A DNA stretch of 44,271 bases from an uncultured Verrucomicrobiota bacterium (lineage in GTDB: Bacteria; Verrucomicrobiota; Verrucomicrobiia; Limisphaerales; UBA9464): positions 1-44,271 of the forward strand of contig CAIRNV010000090.1 of NCBI GenBank assembly GCA_903880005.1. The letters run 5' to 3'. Every line of letters begins with the position of its first letter. Position 1 is the stretch's first letter. The position numbers and the translations under genes were made by a program. Under the pieces are notes generated by a model. The model was not told the DNA's origin. It did not search any database and saw only the letters and a list, made by a program, of their open reading frames with translations. Shown here piece by piece: positions 34,955 through 43,428 of the stretch.

Positions 34955-35893
34955 ATGAATGCAGGCCCCGTCGGCCCGCCCGGCCCGTCCCCGACGCCGC
35001 CCCCGAGCAAGGCGCAGGTGTTCCTCCGGCGCCTCGCGAGCACGGTGTTCCTGTGGTCGGTCGTCCTCACCGCCATCTTCTCGGGCAACCCGTTCGTCCG
35101 GGAGTGGGTGTTCCTGGGCCTCATGCTCCTGCTCGCGGGCGCGGGCCTGCTGGAGTTCTACGGGCTCGTGGAGAAGCGCGGGCTGGTTTGCTTCAAGACG
35201 TGGGGCGTGACCAACGGCCTGCTGCTCATGGGGGCCACGTTCTACTACGTCACCGTTTACCAACCCGGGCACGAGCACCGCGGCCTGCCCTCGCGCGCCA
35301 ACGACTTTGAGACCTCCGTCCTCATCCTGTTCGTCCTCGGCCTTTGCGTCCGCGAGTTCGTCTCCAAGAAGAACCAGTCCGTCGGCCTCACCGCCATCTC
35401 CACCACGCTCCTCGGCCTCATGTACGTGCCGTGGCTGCTGAACTTCATCCAGAAGATCAACTTCTTCCCCGGCGTCGATGGGCGCTTCTACGTCCTCTAC
35501 TTCATCCTGGTCACCAAGTTCAGCGACGTTGGCGCCTACTGCGTGGGCTCCCTCGTCGGTCGCCACAAGATGATCCCGCGCATCAGCCCCGGGAAAACCT
35601 GGGAGGGGTTCGCCGGGGCCATCGTGGTCTCGACGGGCGCCAGCGTCCTCTTCGCCCACCTCGCCGGGCCAAGGTTGGCCGGCATGAACACCCTCCACGC
35701 CGTCGCGTTGGGCATGATGCTGTCGGTCGCCGCCGTCATCGGCGACCTCATCGAGTCGCTGTTCAAACGGGAGGCGGGCGTGAAGGACTCCGGCCGCTTC
35801 TTCCCCGGCATTGGAGGCATCCTCGACCTGCTAGACTCCCTCCTGTTCAACGCGCCCCTCATGTACCTCTACCTGCGGCACGTCCTCACTTGA
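34955..35893 (+). CDS. cdsA: Phosphatidate cytidylyltransferase CdsA
   Basis: A 312-residue integral membrane enzyme that makes CDP-diacylglycerol from phosphatidate and CTP. About eight hydrophobic helices are visible, and the signature SLFKREAGVKDSG (268-280) with the following PGIGGILDLLDSLLF (284-298) is in place. K271, R272, K277 and D278 are kept, as is the final aspartate. The two positions usually His and Arg in the better-known signature (HGG and DR) are Ile and Leu. A polar N-terminal tail of about 20 residues precedes helix 1. GGAG lies about ten bases before ATG 34955. Gene is 21 bases after the oxidoreductase. Confidence 0.92.
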   Translation: MNAGPVGPPGPSPTPPPSKAQVFLRRLASTVFLWSVVLTAIFSGNPFVREWVFLGLMLLLAGAGLLEFYGLVEKRGLVCFKTWGVTNGLLLMGATFYYVTVYQPGHEHRGLPSRANDFETSVLILFVLGLCVREFVSKKNQSVGLTAISTTLLGLMYVPWLLNFIQKINFFPGVDGRFYVLYFILVTKFSDVGAYCVGSLVGRHKMIPRISPGKTWEGFAGAIVVSTGASVLFAHLAGPRLAGMNTLHAVALGMMLSVAAVIGDLIESLFKREAGVKDSGRFFPGIGGILDLLDSLLFNAPLMYLYLRHVLT

Positions 35894-35937
35894 CCCTTCC
35901 CGAACGGGCCGCCCTCCCATCCCTGCCCCATCCACCC

Positions 35938-36369
35938 ATGGAACTCACCACGCAGCTCGCCCTCTTCCTCGACAACACGCCGGGCTCCCTCGCCCGCGTG
36001 TGCGACGCCCTGGCCGAGGCCCGGATCAACATCTTCGCCATCTCCACCTCCGACACCGTGGACCACGTGGTCGTCCGCATGGTCGTCAGCGACCCGCGCA
36101 AGGCCCTGCAACTCTTCGAGGAACGGCGCGCCTTGGTCGTCGAAAGCGAGGTCATCATGGTGCACGGCGACAACAAGCCGGGATCCCTCGCCCGCATCGC
36201 CCGCGTCCTGGGCGAGGCCCGCATCAACATCGAGTACGCCTACTGCGCCACCAGCCCCCACGCCCGCAATGGCCTCCTCATCCTGCGGCCGTCCAACCCA
36301 CGCAAGGCCCTCAAGGTCCTGAACGAGGACGCCCAGGTCCTGCCCGACGGCGCCACACGCAAGGGTTGA
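35938..36369 (+). CDS. Double ACT-domain protein
   Basis: A 143-residue protein made of two ACT-type ligand-binding domains and no catalytic domain. Domain 1 (3-68) has LFLDNTPGSLARVCDALAEARINI. Domain 2 (70-138) has VHGDNKPGSLARIARVLGEARINI; the two repeats share the PGSLAR...EARINI core. ACT pairs bind amino acids and regulate enzymes. It lies 44 bases after cdsA and may be co-transcribed, but no partner enzyme is nearby. Start at ATG 35938 (MELTTQLALFLD); longer frames upstream are inside cdsA. Confidence 0.88.
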   Translation: MELTTQLALFLDNTPGSLARVCDALAEARINIFAISTSDTVDHVVVRMVVSDPRKALQLFEERRALVVESEVIMVHGDNKPGSLARIARVLGEARINIEYAYCATSPHARNGLLILRPSNPRKALKVLNEDAQVLPDGATRKG

Positions 36370-36484
36370 ACCACGCGCCACGCCTCCACCGTGACCCGCG
36401 ACCGGGACGGTGGGCACGCCCGACATCCTCCCGCGGGCTATCCGGTTGCCGTCCGCCCTCGCCTTGCATACAACCAGCCCGTCC

Positions 36485-37408
36485 ATGAAATCGGCGGCAA
36501 AAGGCCTCCTCTACGTCTTGTTCCTCGCGGTGGCGTCCGTGTGCTTCGGCCGCTTCCGTTCCGAGTATTCCAAGGGCTCCAGCCGCGAGGCCGCCTTGGA
36601 GGGGCGCGCCTTGGCCGATGAAGCCCGCGACGCGGCCCCGGAGGCGTCCACCAACGCCCCCGCCACGGGCGCGGCCATCACCACCGGCACCAACCCAACC
36701 AACGCGCCCCAACCGCCCGCAACCCCCACCAACGCGGTGGCCAACGCCGGCGCACCCGTCCCCAAGGCCGCCGCCCAGGGCAACGCCCAGGCCTTCTACC
36801 TGTCCGGGTTCGTGCTGGGCATGCTCGGCCTCGCCGGGCTTCTTGCATGGGACGTTTCACAGTTCGTCGCACGCAAGGCCGCCCACGGCCTGGGCGTGGA
36901 CTTCGCCCCCATCCAGGGCGACCCCGAATACGACGCCGCCGAGGAGACGTGGGCCAGCGGGGATCACTTGGGCGCCATCACCCAGCTCCGGGAGTTCCTC
37001 AAGCGCCGCCCCAACCAGCAGCACGCCGCGCTCCGCATCGCGGAAATCTACGAGAAGGACCTCGGCAATTACCTCGCCGCCGCGCTCGAACTCGAGGAAG
37101 TCCTCCAGAAACGCCTCCCCCGCGAAAAATGGGGATGGACCGCCATCCACCTCGCCAACCTGTACTCCGGAAGGCTCAACCAAACGGACAAGGCCCTCGA
37201 GGTGCTCCATCGCATCGTGGAGGGCTATCCCGAGACCACCGCCGCCCGCAAGGCACGCCAACGTCTCGGCATCCAGGAACCCCAGGCCGCCGCCGTCGCC
37301 GACGATGACGACGCCCCCGTCGCATCAGCCCCGTCAGAGGCCGCCCCCGCCGAGCTCCCCGCCGATGACGAGTCCATGCCTCGCGGCTTCAAGGTGAAGA
37401 AGAAGTAG
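36485..37408 (+). CDS. TPR-repeat membrane protein, function unknown
   Basis: A 307-residue protein with an N-terminal hydrophobic helix (GLLYVLFLAVASVCFG), a disordered Ala/Pro/Thr-rich loop, and a second membrane helix (FYLSGFVLGMLGLAGLLAW, about 102-120). A cytoplasmic TPR-like region follows (GDPEYDAAEETWASGDHLGAITQLREFLKR near 140-170; YLAAALELEEVL; TDKALEVLHRIVEGYPET). The tail is acidic with a final KVKKK. No enzyme motif. It lies 115 bases after the ACT gene and ends tail-to-tail with the PIG-L gene. Start at ATG 36485, where the first helix begins. Confidence 0.7.
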   Translation: MKSAAKGLLYVLFLAVASVCFGRFRSEYSKGSSREAALEGRALADEARDAAPEASTNAPATGAAITTGTNPTNAPQPPATPTNAVANAGAPVPKAAAQGNAQAFYLSGFVLGMLGLAGLLAWDVSQFVARKAAHGLGVDFAPIQGDPEYDAAEETWASGDHLGAITQLREFLKRRPNQQHAALRIAEIYEKDLGNYLAAALELEEVLQKRLPREKWGWTAIHLANLYSGRLNQTDKALEVLHRIVEGYPETTAARKARQRLGIQEPQAAAVADDDDAPVASAPSEAAPAELPADDESMPRGFKVKKK

Positions 37409-37439
37409 TCGCCCCCTTCCCAGACCGGTAACGCCCCCA

Positions 37440-39332
37440 TCACCGCCCCAGGACCATCCGCCCCCAGTCCTCGGGCCGGCCTTGAACGCCCGGGCGCGGG
37501 GCCCAGGCCAGCCTCGCGCGGTTGATGTTCTCGCCGGGCGCGGCGTCCCTCTTGTCGCCGTCATACACCAGCACGTTGAAGCCCACCCACCCGCCCTTCA
37601 CCGCATCCACGCCGGCCAACGACCACGGAATCCGCATCCGGACCATGTAGCCGTCCGGGGTCCGGGCCGACACCAAGCCCATGCCCGGCGCCGTCTCCTC
37701 CATGCCACCGGGGCGCCGGTCCGCGTCGCGCGCACCCCGGGCCTTGCCGGCGGAGTCGAAGGGAAACATCCCCACCTTGAAGGTTCCCAGCGTGTGCTCC
37801 GCGCCCCCTTCCGGGTCAATGCACACCTCCACGGAATCGCTGCGCCAATGCGCCTTGATGTCATCCGCCGCGATGTTCGACACGACGACGTCATCCACGA
37901 CCCGGACCTCAAGCCACAGGTTCTGGCCGTCGTGCGCCGCGCGGAACGTCGCCGAGACGTCCGCGGCATTCGTCACCGCTCCCTGCCAGGTGTTGGTATG
38001 CGGGATGACCACGGCCGGGATGCCCCGCCATGCCGCGTCGGCCATGTCCGTGCCCAGCCCCAGACCCTCCACCTTGCGGATCTCCAACCGCGGGACCGCA
38101 TGCAACCGAACCTCCGCGCGGATCGGCCGGCCACCCGCCTCCCCGGATGCCACCAGGGTCGCGTCGCCGCCCGTCGAGGGGGCGAGCACCTGCAAGATGC
38201 GAAACCACTCGGGCTGCGAGGCCATGCCCACCTCCAGCTCCGCCGGGCTCACGGTCCATCCCTCCGGCAACGACAGCCGCAGCCGGCCCCGCGGGGTACC
38301 CGGAGGATCCACGACCTCCAACGGCACCGGCGTCATCGCGCCCGCCACCACGGGAACGTCCGGCGCGAACGTCGTCGCCGCCGCGCTTATCCCCTGCTCC
38401 TCCACCCATTCCTCGTAGCGCGACACCGCCCGACGCGGCAGGAACCGCACCTGCACGGGCTGCGCGACCGCAGGACGCTCGGGGGGCGACACCCGTGGCG
38501 GGACCTCGCCCTCGACCGGCAAACCGCGGAACAAGTCGTTCTCCTCCGCCAGGAAGGGCACGACGGACTTCACCAACTGCAAGCTTTGCGGCCGAAGGAA
38601 CCACGGGGAGGAGCCCATGTTGCCGAAGCCTTGCGACCGGTGCCGCGCCAGGGCCTCGCCCGCCACCCGCGCAGGGATGCGTCCATCGGGCAGGGGGTTG
38701 GTGGTTGCCAACGTGGCCATGAAGGGCCCCGTGCCTCCGAAGTACAGCTTGCGCGGCCGCCACGCCCGGAGCCCCTCCTTTTCCAGTTGCTCCGGGAAGG
38801 CGCCGGGATCGGCCGCCGCGTCGAAGGCCTCCACGGCCAACCAGCCGGCCGCCTGGTGGTTGCCATGCTGCCCGGGCGACGGCGCGGGGTTCATCGTGAG
38901 GATCAACTCAGGCCGGACCGATCGGACGACGCGCACGAGGCGTTCCAAGGCTTCCTCATGTCCCCACTTCTCCAACGTGATGGCGAGGCCCTCGGTGTAG
39001 GCGAAATCCTCCCGGTCCAGGAACCAGCAACGCCGCACCCCGAGTCGGTCGAGGCACTCGCGCAACTCCACCTCGCGCAGGAGGCCCAGCGCACGGCCCG
39101 CCTGCCGTCCCACCATGTTGCCCCCGCCCTCGCCGCGCGTGGCATAGACGTGGTCCACCCGCCTTCCCTGACGCAACGCCAGGTCCGCGATGAGGGGGGC
39201 CATCGTCGTCTCGTCGTCCGGATGCGCGAAGACCGCCAGCACGTCCGCCTTGAGCAACGCCTCGCCCTGGGGCTCCGCCGCGCAGGTCGCCGTCCCCAGC
39301 ATGACGGCGCACAAGATGTTCCAGGCCTTCAA
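37440..39332 (-). CDS. PIG-L family deacetylase with C-terminal beta domains
   Basis: A 630-residue exported protein. The signal is short (NILCAVMLGTATCAA). The PIG-L/LmbE domain (about 28-270) shows AHPDDE (36-41) and HGNH (156-159), the zinc-binding motifs of N-acetyl-sugar deacetylases. A middle region (about 270-415) resembles Ig-like linkers. The last ~215 residues resemble family-9 carbohydrate-binding (DOMON-like) domains: DGQNLWLEVRVVDD, SDSVEVCIDPEGG, YMVRMRIPWSLAG. The start is unusual: TTG at 39332, with GAGGAG placed six bases upstream, 13 bases after the MFS stop. No ATG fits the family N-terminus. It probably deacetylates an extracellular glycan. Confidence 0.85.
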   Translation of the reverse strand: MKAWNILCAVMLGTATCAAEPQGEALLKADVLAVFAHPDDETTMAPLIADLALRQGRRVDHVYATRGEGGGNMVGRQAGRALGLLREVELRECLDRLGVRRCWFLDREDFAYTEGLAITLEKWGHEEALERLVRVVRSVRPELILTMNPAPSPGQHGNHQAAGWLAVEAFDAAADPGAFPEQLEKEGLRAWRPRKLYFGGTGPFMATLATTNPLPDGRIPARVAGEALARHRSQGFGNMGSSPWFLRPQSLQLVKSVVPFLAEENDLFRGLPVEGEVPPRVSPPERPAVAQPVQVRFLPRRAVSRYEEWVEEQGISAAATTFAPDVPVVAGAMTPVPLEVVDPPGTPRGRLRLSLPEGWTVSPAELEVGMASQPEWFRILQVLAPSTGGDATLVASGEAGGRPIRAEVRLHAVPRLEIRKVEGLGLGTDMADAAWRGIPAVVIPHTNTWQGAVTNAADVSATFRAAHDGQNLWLEVRVVDDVVVSNIAADDIKAHWRSDSVEVCIDPEGGAEHTLGTFKVGMFPFDSAGKARGARDADRRPGGMEETAPGMGLVSARTPDGYMVRMRIPWSLAGVDAVKGGWVGFNVLVYDGDKRDAAPGENINRARLAWAPRPGVQGRPEDWGRMVLGR

Positions 39333-39345
39333 TCCACGCTCCTCG

Positions 39346-40935
39346 TCAATGCGCCGGCCCGCGCTCCTCCTCGGGCAGCGGCTGTCCCCGCGTCTCGGGC
39401 GCGAACGGCAGGGCCGCGAACCCAATCAGGTACACGGCGCACATCGTGATCCCCGCGTAGCGAAGCGGCTCCGGCGTGTCCTTGTACACCACGCCCGTCA
39501 GGATCCCCAGCGCCGCCGGGCCGGCCGCCGCAACGAACCGGCCCACGTTGTAGCAAAAGCTCGTCCCCGTGCTCCGCAGCCGCGTCGGGAACAACTCCGG
39601 GAAGTAAATCGCGTAGCCCCCAAACAACGACAGCGTCGCGAAGCCCATCAGCGGCACGAAGATGAAGATGTCCCGGAAGTCGCGCAGGAACCAAAACGTC
39701 GCCGCCGTGCACGTCATCGCCGCCGTCAAGCTCACGGCGAACGCCGGGCGCCTCCCCACCCTCTGCGACAGCAGGCCGTAGCCATAAATCCCGAAGAACG
39801 CCCCGAAGTTCTGCACCATCGAGTTGATGCTCGTCCACCACGTGAGCTTCGCGCCCACCTGCGCCGGGGCGACGCCATCGGCCAGCAACTTCTTCTCAAG
39901 GACGCTCCGCACGAGGTCGGCGCTGAAGAACGCGATGCCCCACACCCCGATCACGCCGCTCAACGCGAGCATCAACCCCGTCACCGCCCGCCCCCGGTAC
40001 CGCGTGTCGCCGCCCCCGCCGTACACGCACCACGTCCCAAACATCAACGCCACCCCGCCCAGGCACGCCACCGTCAGCTTCAGCCGCGAGAAGCCCGGGA
40101 ACACCATCGCCTCGCTCCACGCCCGGGGCCCGAGGAACGCCAGAGCGATGCCCGACGCCAACGTCAGCCCCGCCAATGCGGCCGGCAGGCGCCAGTTCGG
40201 GTTTCCAAACAACTCGCCGTAGTCACCCATCTTTTTCCGCAGCTCCGGGTTCCCCCTCGTCGCCAGCCACGCCTCCGGCTCCTTCAAGCCGCGCCGCACG
40301 AAGATCACGATCAACGCCGGCAAGGCGCCGGCCACGAACTTCCATCGCCATGGCGCCCAGCCCGCAAGGCTCTGCCCCTGCTCCAGCACGCTCAACGAAA
40401 GCCCAATCGCCGCCGCCGACATGTTCCCCACCGTCGAGAGCGCCTGCAGCAATCCCAGCGCATACGGCCGCGCCCGGGATGGCATCACCTCCGCCACCAG
40501 CGCCACGCCCACGGCAAACTCCCCGCCCACCCCAAGCCCCGTGAGGAACCGATACAACGCGAAATCCCAGAAACGCGTCGCGAAGGCGCTCAACCCCGTG
40601 AAACCGGAGTAGAGCACGATCGTCAGCAACATGGTCTTGGCGCGACCCCAACGATCACCCAGCACCCCGAACACCAAGCCGCCCGACGCCCACCCAATCA
40701 TGAACACCGCCGTCGCGTACCCTCCGTACTCGCCCACCTCGGCCTTCGTCGCCGCCCGCCCAAGCCCGGCCCCCAGCAACTCGGCCATCGCCGGCGCCCG
40801 CGCCAACACGAACAACTGCTGGTCCATGCAATCGAGCAGCCAGCCCAGCGCCGCCACCACCAGGACAAACCATTGGTAACGGTTCAGCAACCGCCACCAA
40901 CGAAAGCCGGACTCCCCGTCGTGCATCGTGCTCAT
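39346..40935 (-). CDS. MFS transporter
   Basis: A 529-residue permease of the major facilitator superfamily with about twelve hydrophobic helices. LGDRWGRAKTMLL between helices 2 and 3 is the MFS motif A. RFLTGLGVGGEFAVGVALVAE in helix 4 has the sugar/organic-acid porter G-G-E pattern. QRVGRRPAF between helices 8 and 9 repeats motif A. A longer loop (about 190-240) separates the halves. The substrate is not predictable; family relatives carry sugars, aromatic acids or sialic acid. The gene lies between the pseudopilin (70 bases upstream) and PIG-L genes. ATG 40935 used; ATG 40926 is also in frame. Confidence 0.88.
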   Translation of the reverse strand: MSTMHDGESGFRWWRLLNRYQWFVLVVAALGWLLDCMDQQLFVLARAPAMAELLGAGLGRAATKAEVGEYGGYATAVFMIGWASGGLVFGVLGDRWGRAKTMLLTIVLYSGFTGLSAFATRFWDFALYRFLTGLGVGGEFAVGVALVAEVMPSRARPYALGLLQALSTVGNMSAAAIGLSLSVLEQGQSLAGWAPWRWKFVAGALPALIVIFVRRGLKEPEAWLATRGNPELRKKMGDYGELFGNPNWRLPAALAGLTLASGIALAFLGPRAWSEAMVFPGFSRLKLTVACLGGVALMFGTWCVYGGGGDTRYRGRAVTGLMLALSGVIGVWGIAFFSADLVRSVLEKKLLADGVAPAQVGAKLTWWTSINSMVQNFGAFFGIYGYGLLSQRVGRRPAFAVSLTAAMTCTAATFWFLRDFRDIFIFVPLMGFATLSLFGGYAIYFPELFPTRLRSTGTSFCYNVGRFVAAAGPAALGILTGVVYKDTPEPLRYAGITMCAVYLIGFAALPFAPETRGQPLPEEERGPAH

Positions 40936-41005
40936 GGAACGGCCCGATGCTGCCCCCGCCCTCCCGTTTCACCCAAGCGAAACCTCCGGGAAATCTCGTC
41001 CCGGC

Positions 41006-41881
41006 CTATCGGGGCGACGTGGTCCGCTCCTGGACCCACTTGAGGTCGCGGCTGTTGGGGACCTGGAGGTTGTGATCGATCCGCTGCCCCAGCGTCGCCT
41101 TCCGGAAGGTGCGCGCATCCAGCCACCGATGCGCCTCCGCATGACCGTCGGCAAAGCCCACGACGCCGCCGTTGTTGTGATGCACGGCGGGCAGGTGGAA
41201 GAACTGGTCGCTGGCATTGCCCGGCATCAACACGATGAACGCGGGCGTGCAAAGGCTCTGCGGCGACAGGTCCTGCGTCAGGAACGTGTTGGCCGCGCTC
41301 ACGAGGTCGCCCGTCTTCTTGAACACGCGGTAGCGAGGCGACAACCGCGTCTGCATGTCCGCGTTCGGCCCCAGGTACAGGTTCATCGCGTAGCTCCGCA
41401 CCGTCGGCAACGGACGCCCCCGGGACACCATGTGGGTCGTCCGGTCGCCCGGGCACTTGTAGGTGTCCTTCGACGCGATGTAGGGCGCGAACGCGGCGTT
41501 CCTTCGGTCCACCAGGAAGGCCACGTTGGTAAAGGCCGAGACGAAGTTGTGGTACCCGCCCAGGACCCAGAGCTTGGGGCCTCCGACGGCCGCCGAGTCC
41601 ACCTCGCCATTCGTGACCAGGCTGTCGCCGTTGTCGTTGGCATACAGGACGCCCGCGAGCCCGATCTGGCGCTGGTTGTTCAGGCACTTGGCTCGCAACG
41701 CCTGGGACTTGGCCCCCGACAACGCCGGCAACAGGAGCCCGGCCAGGATCGCGATGATCGCGATGACCACCAGCAACTCCACCAACGTGAACCCGCCACG
41801 GCGGGGCACCCGCACCCATGACGCGCGCCGACACACGCACGCGGTCTCGCCACGACAAGCCCCCGGCGCGGCGTCCCGCAT
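41006..41881 (-). CDS. Prepilin-type pseudopilin-like protein (H-X9-DG)
   Basis: A 291-residue protein. [20 protein letters not shown] is a type IV prepilin-type processing site and transmembrane helix, with cleavage predicted between G and F. The leader from ATG 41881 is about 32 residues, long and Cys/Arg-rich; a GTG at 41815 would give a normal short leader (MRVPRRGG). The C-terminal [14 protein letters not shown] matches the prepilin-associated H-X9-DG signature. Such proteins are common in large families in PVC bacteria. Its likely position is the periplasm, anchored by the N-terminal helix. It is the first gene of a pseudopilin-MFS-PIG-L group. Confidence 0.8.
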   Translation of the reverse strand: MRDAAPGACRGETACVCRRASWVRVPRRGGFTLVELLVVIAIIAILAGLLLPALSGAKSQALRAKCLNNQRQIGLAGVLYANDNGDSLVTNGEVDSAAVGGPKLWVLGGYHNFVSAFTNVAFLVDRRNAAFAPYIASKDTYKCPGDRTTHMVSRGRPLPTVRSYAMNLYLGPNADMQTRLSPRYRVFKKTGDLVSAANTFLTQDLSPQSLCTPAFIVLMPGNASDQFFHLPAVHHNNGGVVGFADGHAEAHRWLDARTFRKATLGQRIDHNLQVPNSRDLKWVQERTTSPR

Positions 41882-41898
41882 GGGATCGCGCTTCTGAA

Positions 41899-41945
41899 AA
41901 CGAGGGCCTCGCAGGCACGACCGACCCAATGAGAACGTTCCAGAA
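41899..41945 (+). repeat. Right-end fragment of the dispersed repeat
   Basis: Contains GCACGACCGACCCAA (41915-41929), identical to copy B 31187-31201, followed by a decayed version of the terminal repeat (tgagaacgttccag). It lies just upstream of the pseudopilin start. Confidence 0.6.
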
Positions 41946-42015
41946 AAGGCGTGCACCGCAGAAGAGCGCCACAGACGGATGCGGCTTGCACCGAAAAAGA
42001 TGCCTTCCCTGCCGG

Positions 42016-42075
42016 GGCCGGGACGACGCCATCGCGAGCGCAACCATCGCGCAGCGGATTCCCCTGCAAGACGAG
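42016..42075 (+). repeat. Left-end fragment of the dispersed repeat
   Basis: Starts with GGCCGGGACGA, and aligns gap-free over 60 bases with the left end of copy B (42 matches by hand count). It includes gcaagacgag, identical to copy A. The rest of the element is missing. It lies in the 279-base gap between divergent pseudopilin and DUF11 genes. Confidence 0.6.
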
Positions 42076-42160
42076 CGACCCCATGGAGGGGTTCGCTTGG
42101 GAATCCTCACGGCCAATTCGACGCTCGCCTTGCACGCGCCGCGCATGGAAGCCTGACACC

Positions 42161-43339
42161 ATGAATCGGCCTTCCTTCATGGCCCGCATCGCGGGCCTTG
42201 CCGGCCTGCTGTTCCTCGTCGTCGCTACCAGGTCCCTGGCCGAGCATCGCGCCACCTTCCTCGGCAACCCGGCGACCCGCTTCGCCGATCCCCTCGTCGC
42301 GCCCGACGACCTTCGATGGCGGTTCCGAGACCCGGCCCTGCGGAAGGACATCGAGGAAGTGCTGCGGCAATGGGGTTGGAAGGGCCGCCTGGAGGACTTG
42401 TTCAAGGCGGCGGAATCCGCGCCCATCGTCGCCCGGGACATCGCCATTGGCGAGCGCCTGCCCTTCATGTCCACCCGCGAGAAGGGAAGGCCCGTGTGCC
42501 TGGTGGACGTCGTCTGGGAGGGCAAGAAGCCGGCCCCGGCCTATGCCTTTGAGTTCGTCTCGGCGGGGCGCAGGTACCGTTGCCTGACCCCCAAGGCCTG
42601 CTCGAACTTCCTGGTCATCGACCTCGGAAAGGAACCCACCCCGGCGCTGGAGATCGCCTGCTCCGCCCCGCCCACCTCCATCCTCCGCCGCCCCATCCGC
42701 GTGTGCGTGACACTGCGCAACACCGGCGACGGCACGGAGCCCAAGGGCTCCATTCGCCTCCCGGTGCCCGAAGGGCTGAAGCCGGTTGAGATGACATCCG
42801 GCGGCGTGATGGGAGGGGACGGTGCCATTTCATGGCCCGATGCCGAGCTGTCACCCGGTGCATCGCGTGAGGTTTGCGTCGTCTTCCAGCCCGATCGACT
42901 CGGGACCTTCTCCTTTCAACCCCGGGCAGCCAGCGCATCGGGCCCGGGCCCCCAGTCCAACTGCTCGACCGATGTCCGCGGGCTTTCGGCCATCCTGCTG
43001 GAGGTCATCGACGTGGAGGATCCCGTGGAGGTGGGGCAAGACGTCGAGTACGTGGTCCGCCTCCTCAACCAAGGCTCCGCCACCGAGACATCCGTCCGGC
43101 TGACCCTCAAGCTCCCCGCCAGCCAGGAATGGATCTCGGCGGAAGGCACCACGCCGGTCCGGCTCGCGAACGGCGAGTACGTCACCGAGCCCATCGCCAC
43201 CCTCCAGCCCAAGGCCTCCGCCGAGTGGAGGATCAAGGTCAGGTCCAAAGCCGAGGACGACGCTCGGTTTGCCGTCGAACTCAACAGCGACCAGTCCCTC
43301 CACCCCATCCGCGAGACCGAATCCACCCGCCAGTACTAG
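42161..43339 (+). CDS. Secreted DUF11-domain protein of unknown function
   Basis: A 392-residue exported protein: signal peptide (FMARIAGLAGLLFLVVATRSLA), a unique N-terminal region (about 28-165) with no recognised motif, and two DUF11-like beta repeats (about 168-268 and 275-385; both have NTG/NQGSA-type turns and P-E-GL or LPAS strands). DUF11 repeats are found in surface and adhesin proteins. It is a lone plus-strand gene. Its upstream region contains repeat fragments. Start at ATG 42161. Confidence 0.7.
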   Translation: MNRPSFMARIAGLAGLLFLVVATRSLAEHRATFLGNPATRFADPLVAPDDLRWRFRDPALRKDIEEVLRQWGWKGRLEDLFKAAESAPIVARDIAIGERLPFMSTREKGRPVCLVDVVWEGKKPAPAYAFEFVSAGRRYRCLTPKACSNFLVIDLGKEPTPALEIACSAPPTSILRRPIRVCVTLRNTGDGTEPKGSIRLPVPEGLKPVEMTSGGVMGGDGAISWPDAELSPGASREVCVVFQPDRLGTFSFQPRAASASGPGPQSNCSTDVRGLSAILLEVIDVEDPVEVGQDVEYVVRLLNQGSATETSVRLTLKLPASQEWISAEGTTPVRLANGEYVTEPIATLQPKASAEWRIKVRSKAEDDARFAVELNSDQSLHPIRETESTRQY

Positions 43340-43372
43340 TGTCGTGTCTCACAAATGGCTGGTGTTTCGCCG

Positions 43373-43412
43373 CGAGGGATTTTCGTGTCCAACGAGGCGC
43401 GAGCCAGCACGA
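43373..43412 (+). repeat. Interior fragment of the dispersed repeat
   Basis: Carries cgagggattttcg (copy B: cgaaggatttgcg) and GAGCCAGCACGA (43401-43412), identical to copy B 31181-31192, with a 5-base insertion between them. It lies in the 89-base gap between two convergent genes. Confidence 0.55.
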
Positions 43413-43428
43413 GTCGTCCGTCCCGCCG

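Noticed and set aside
40966-40983. GTTTC/GAAAC hairpin between the pseudopilin and MFS genes
   Set aside because: The stem is only five base pairs and no conserved context supports a function.
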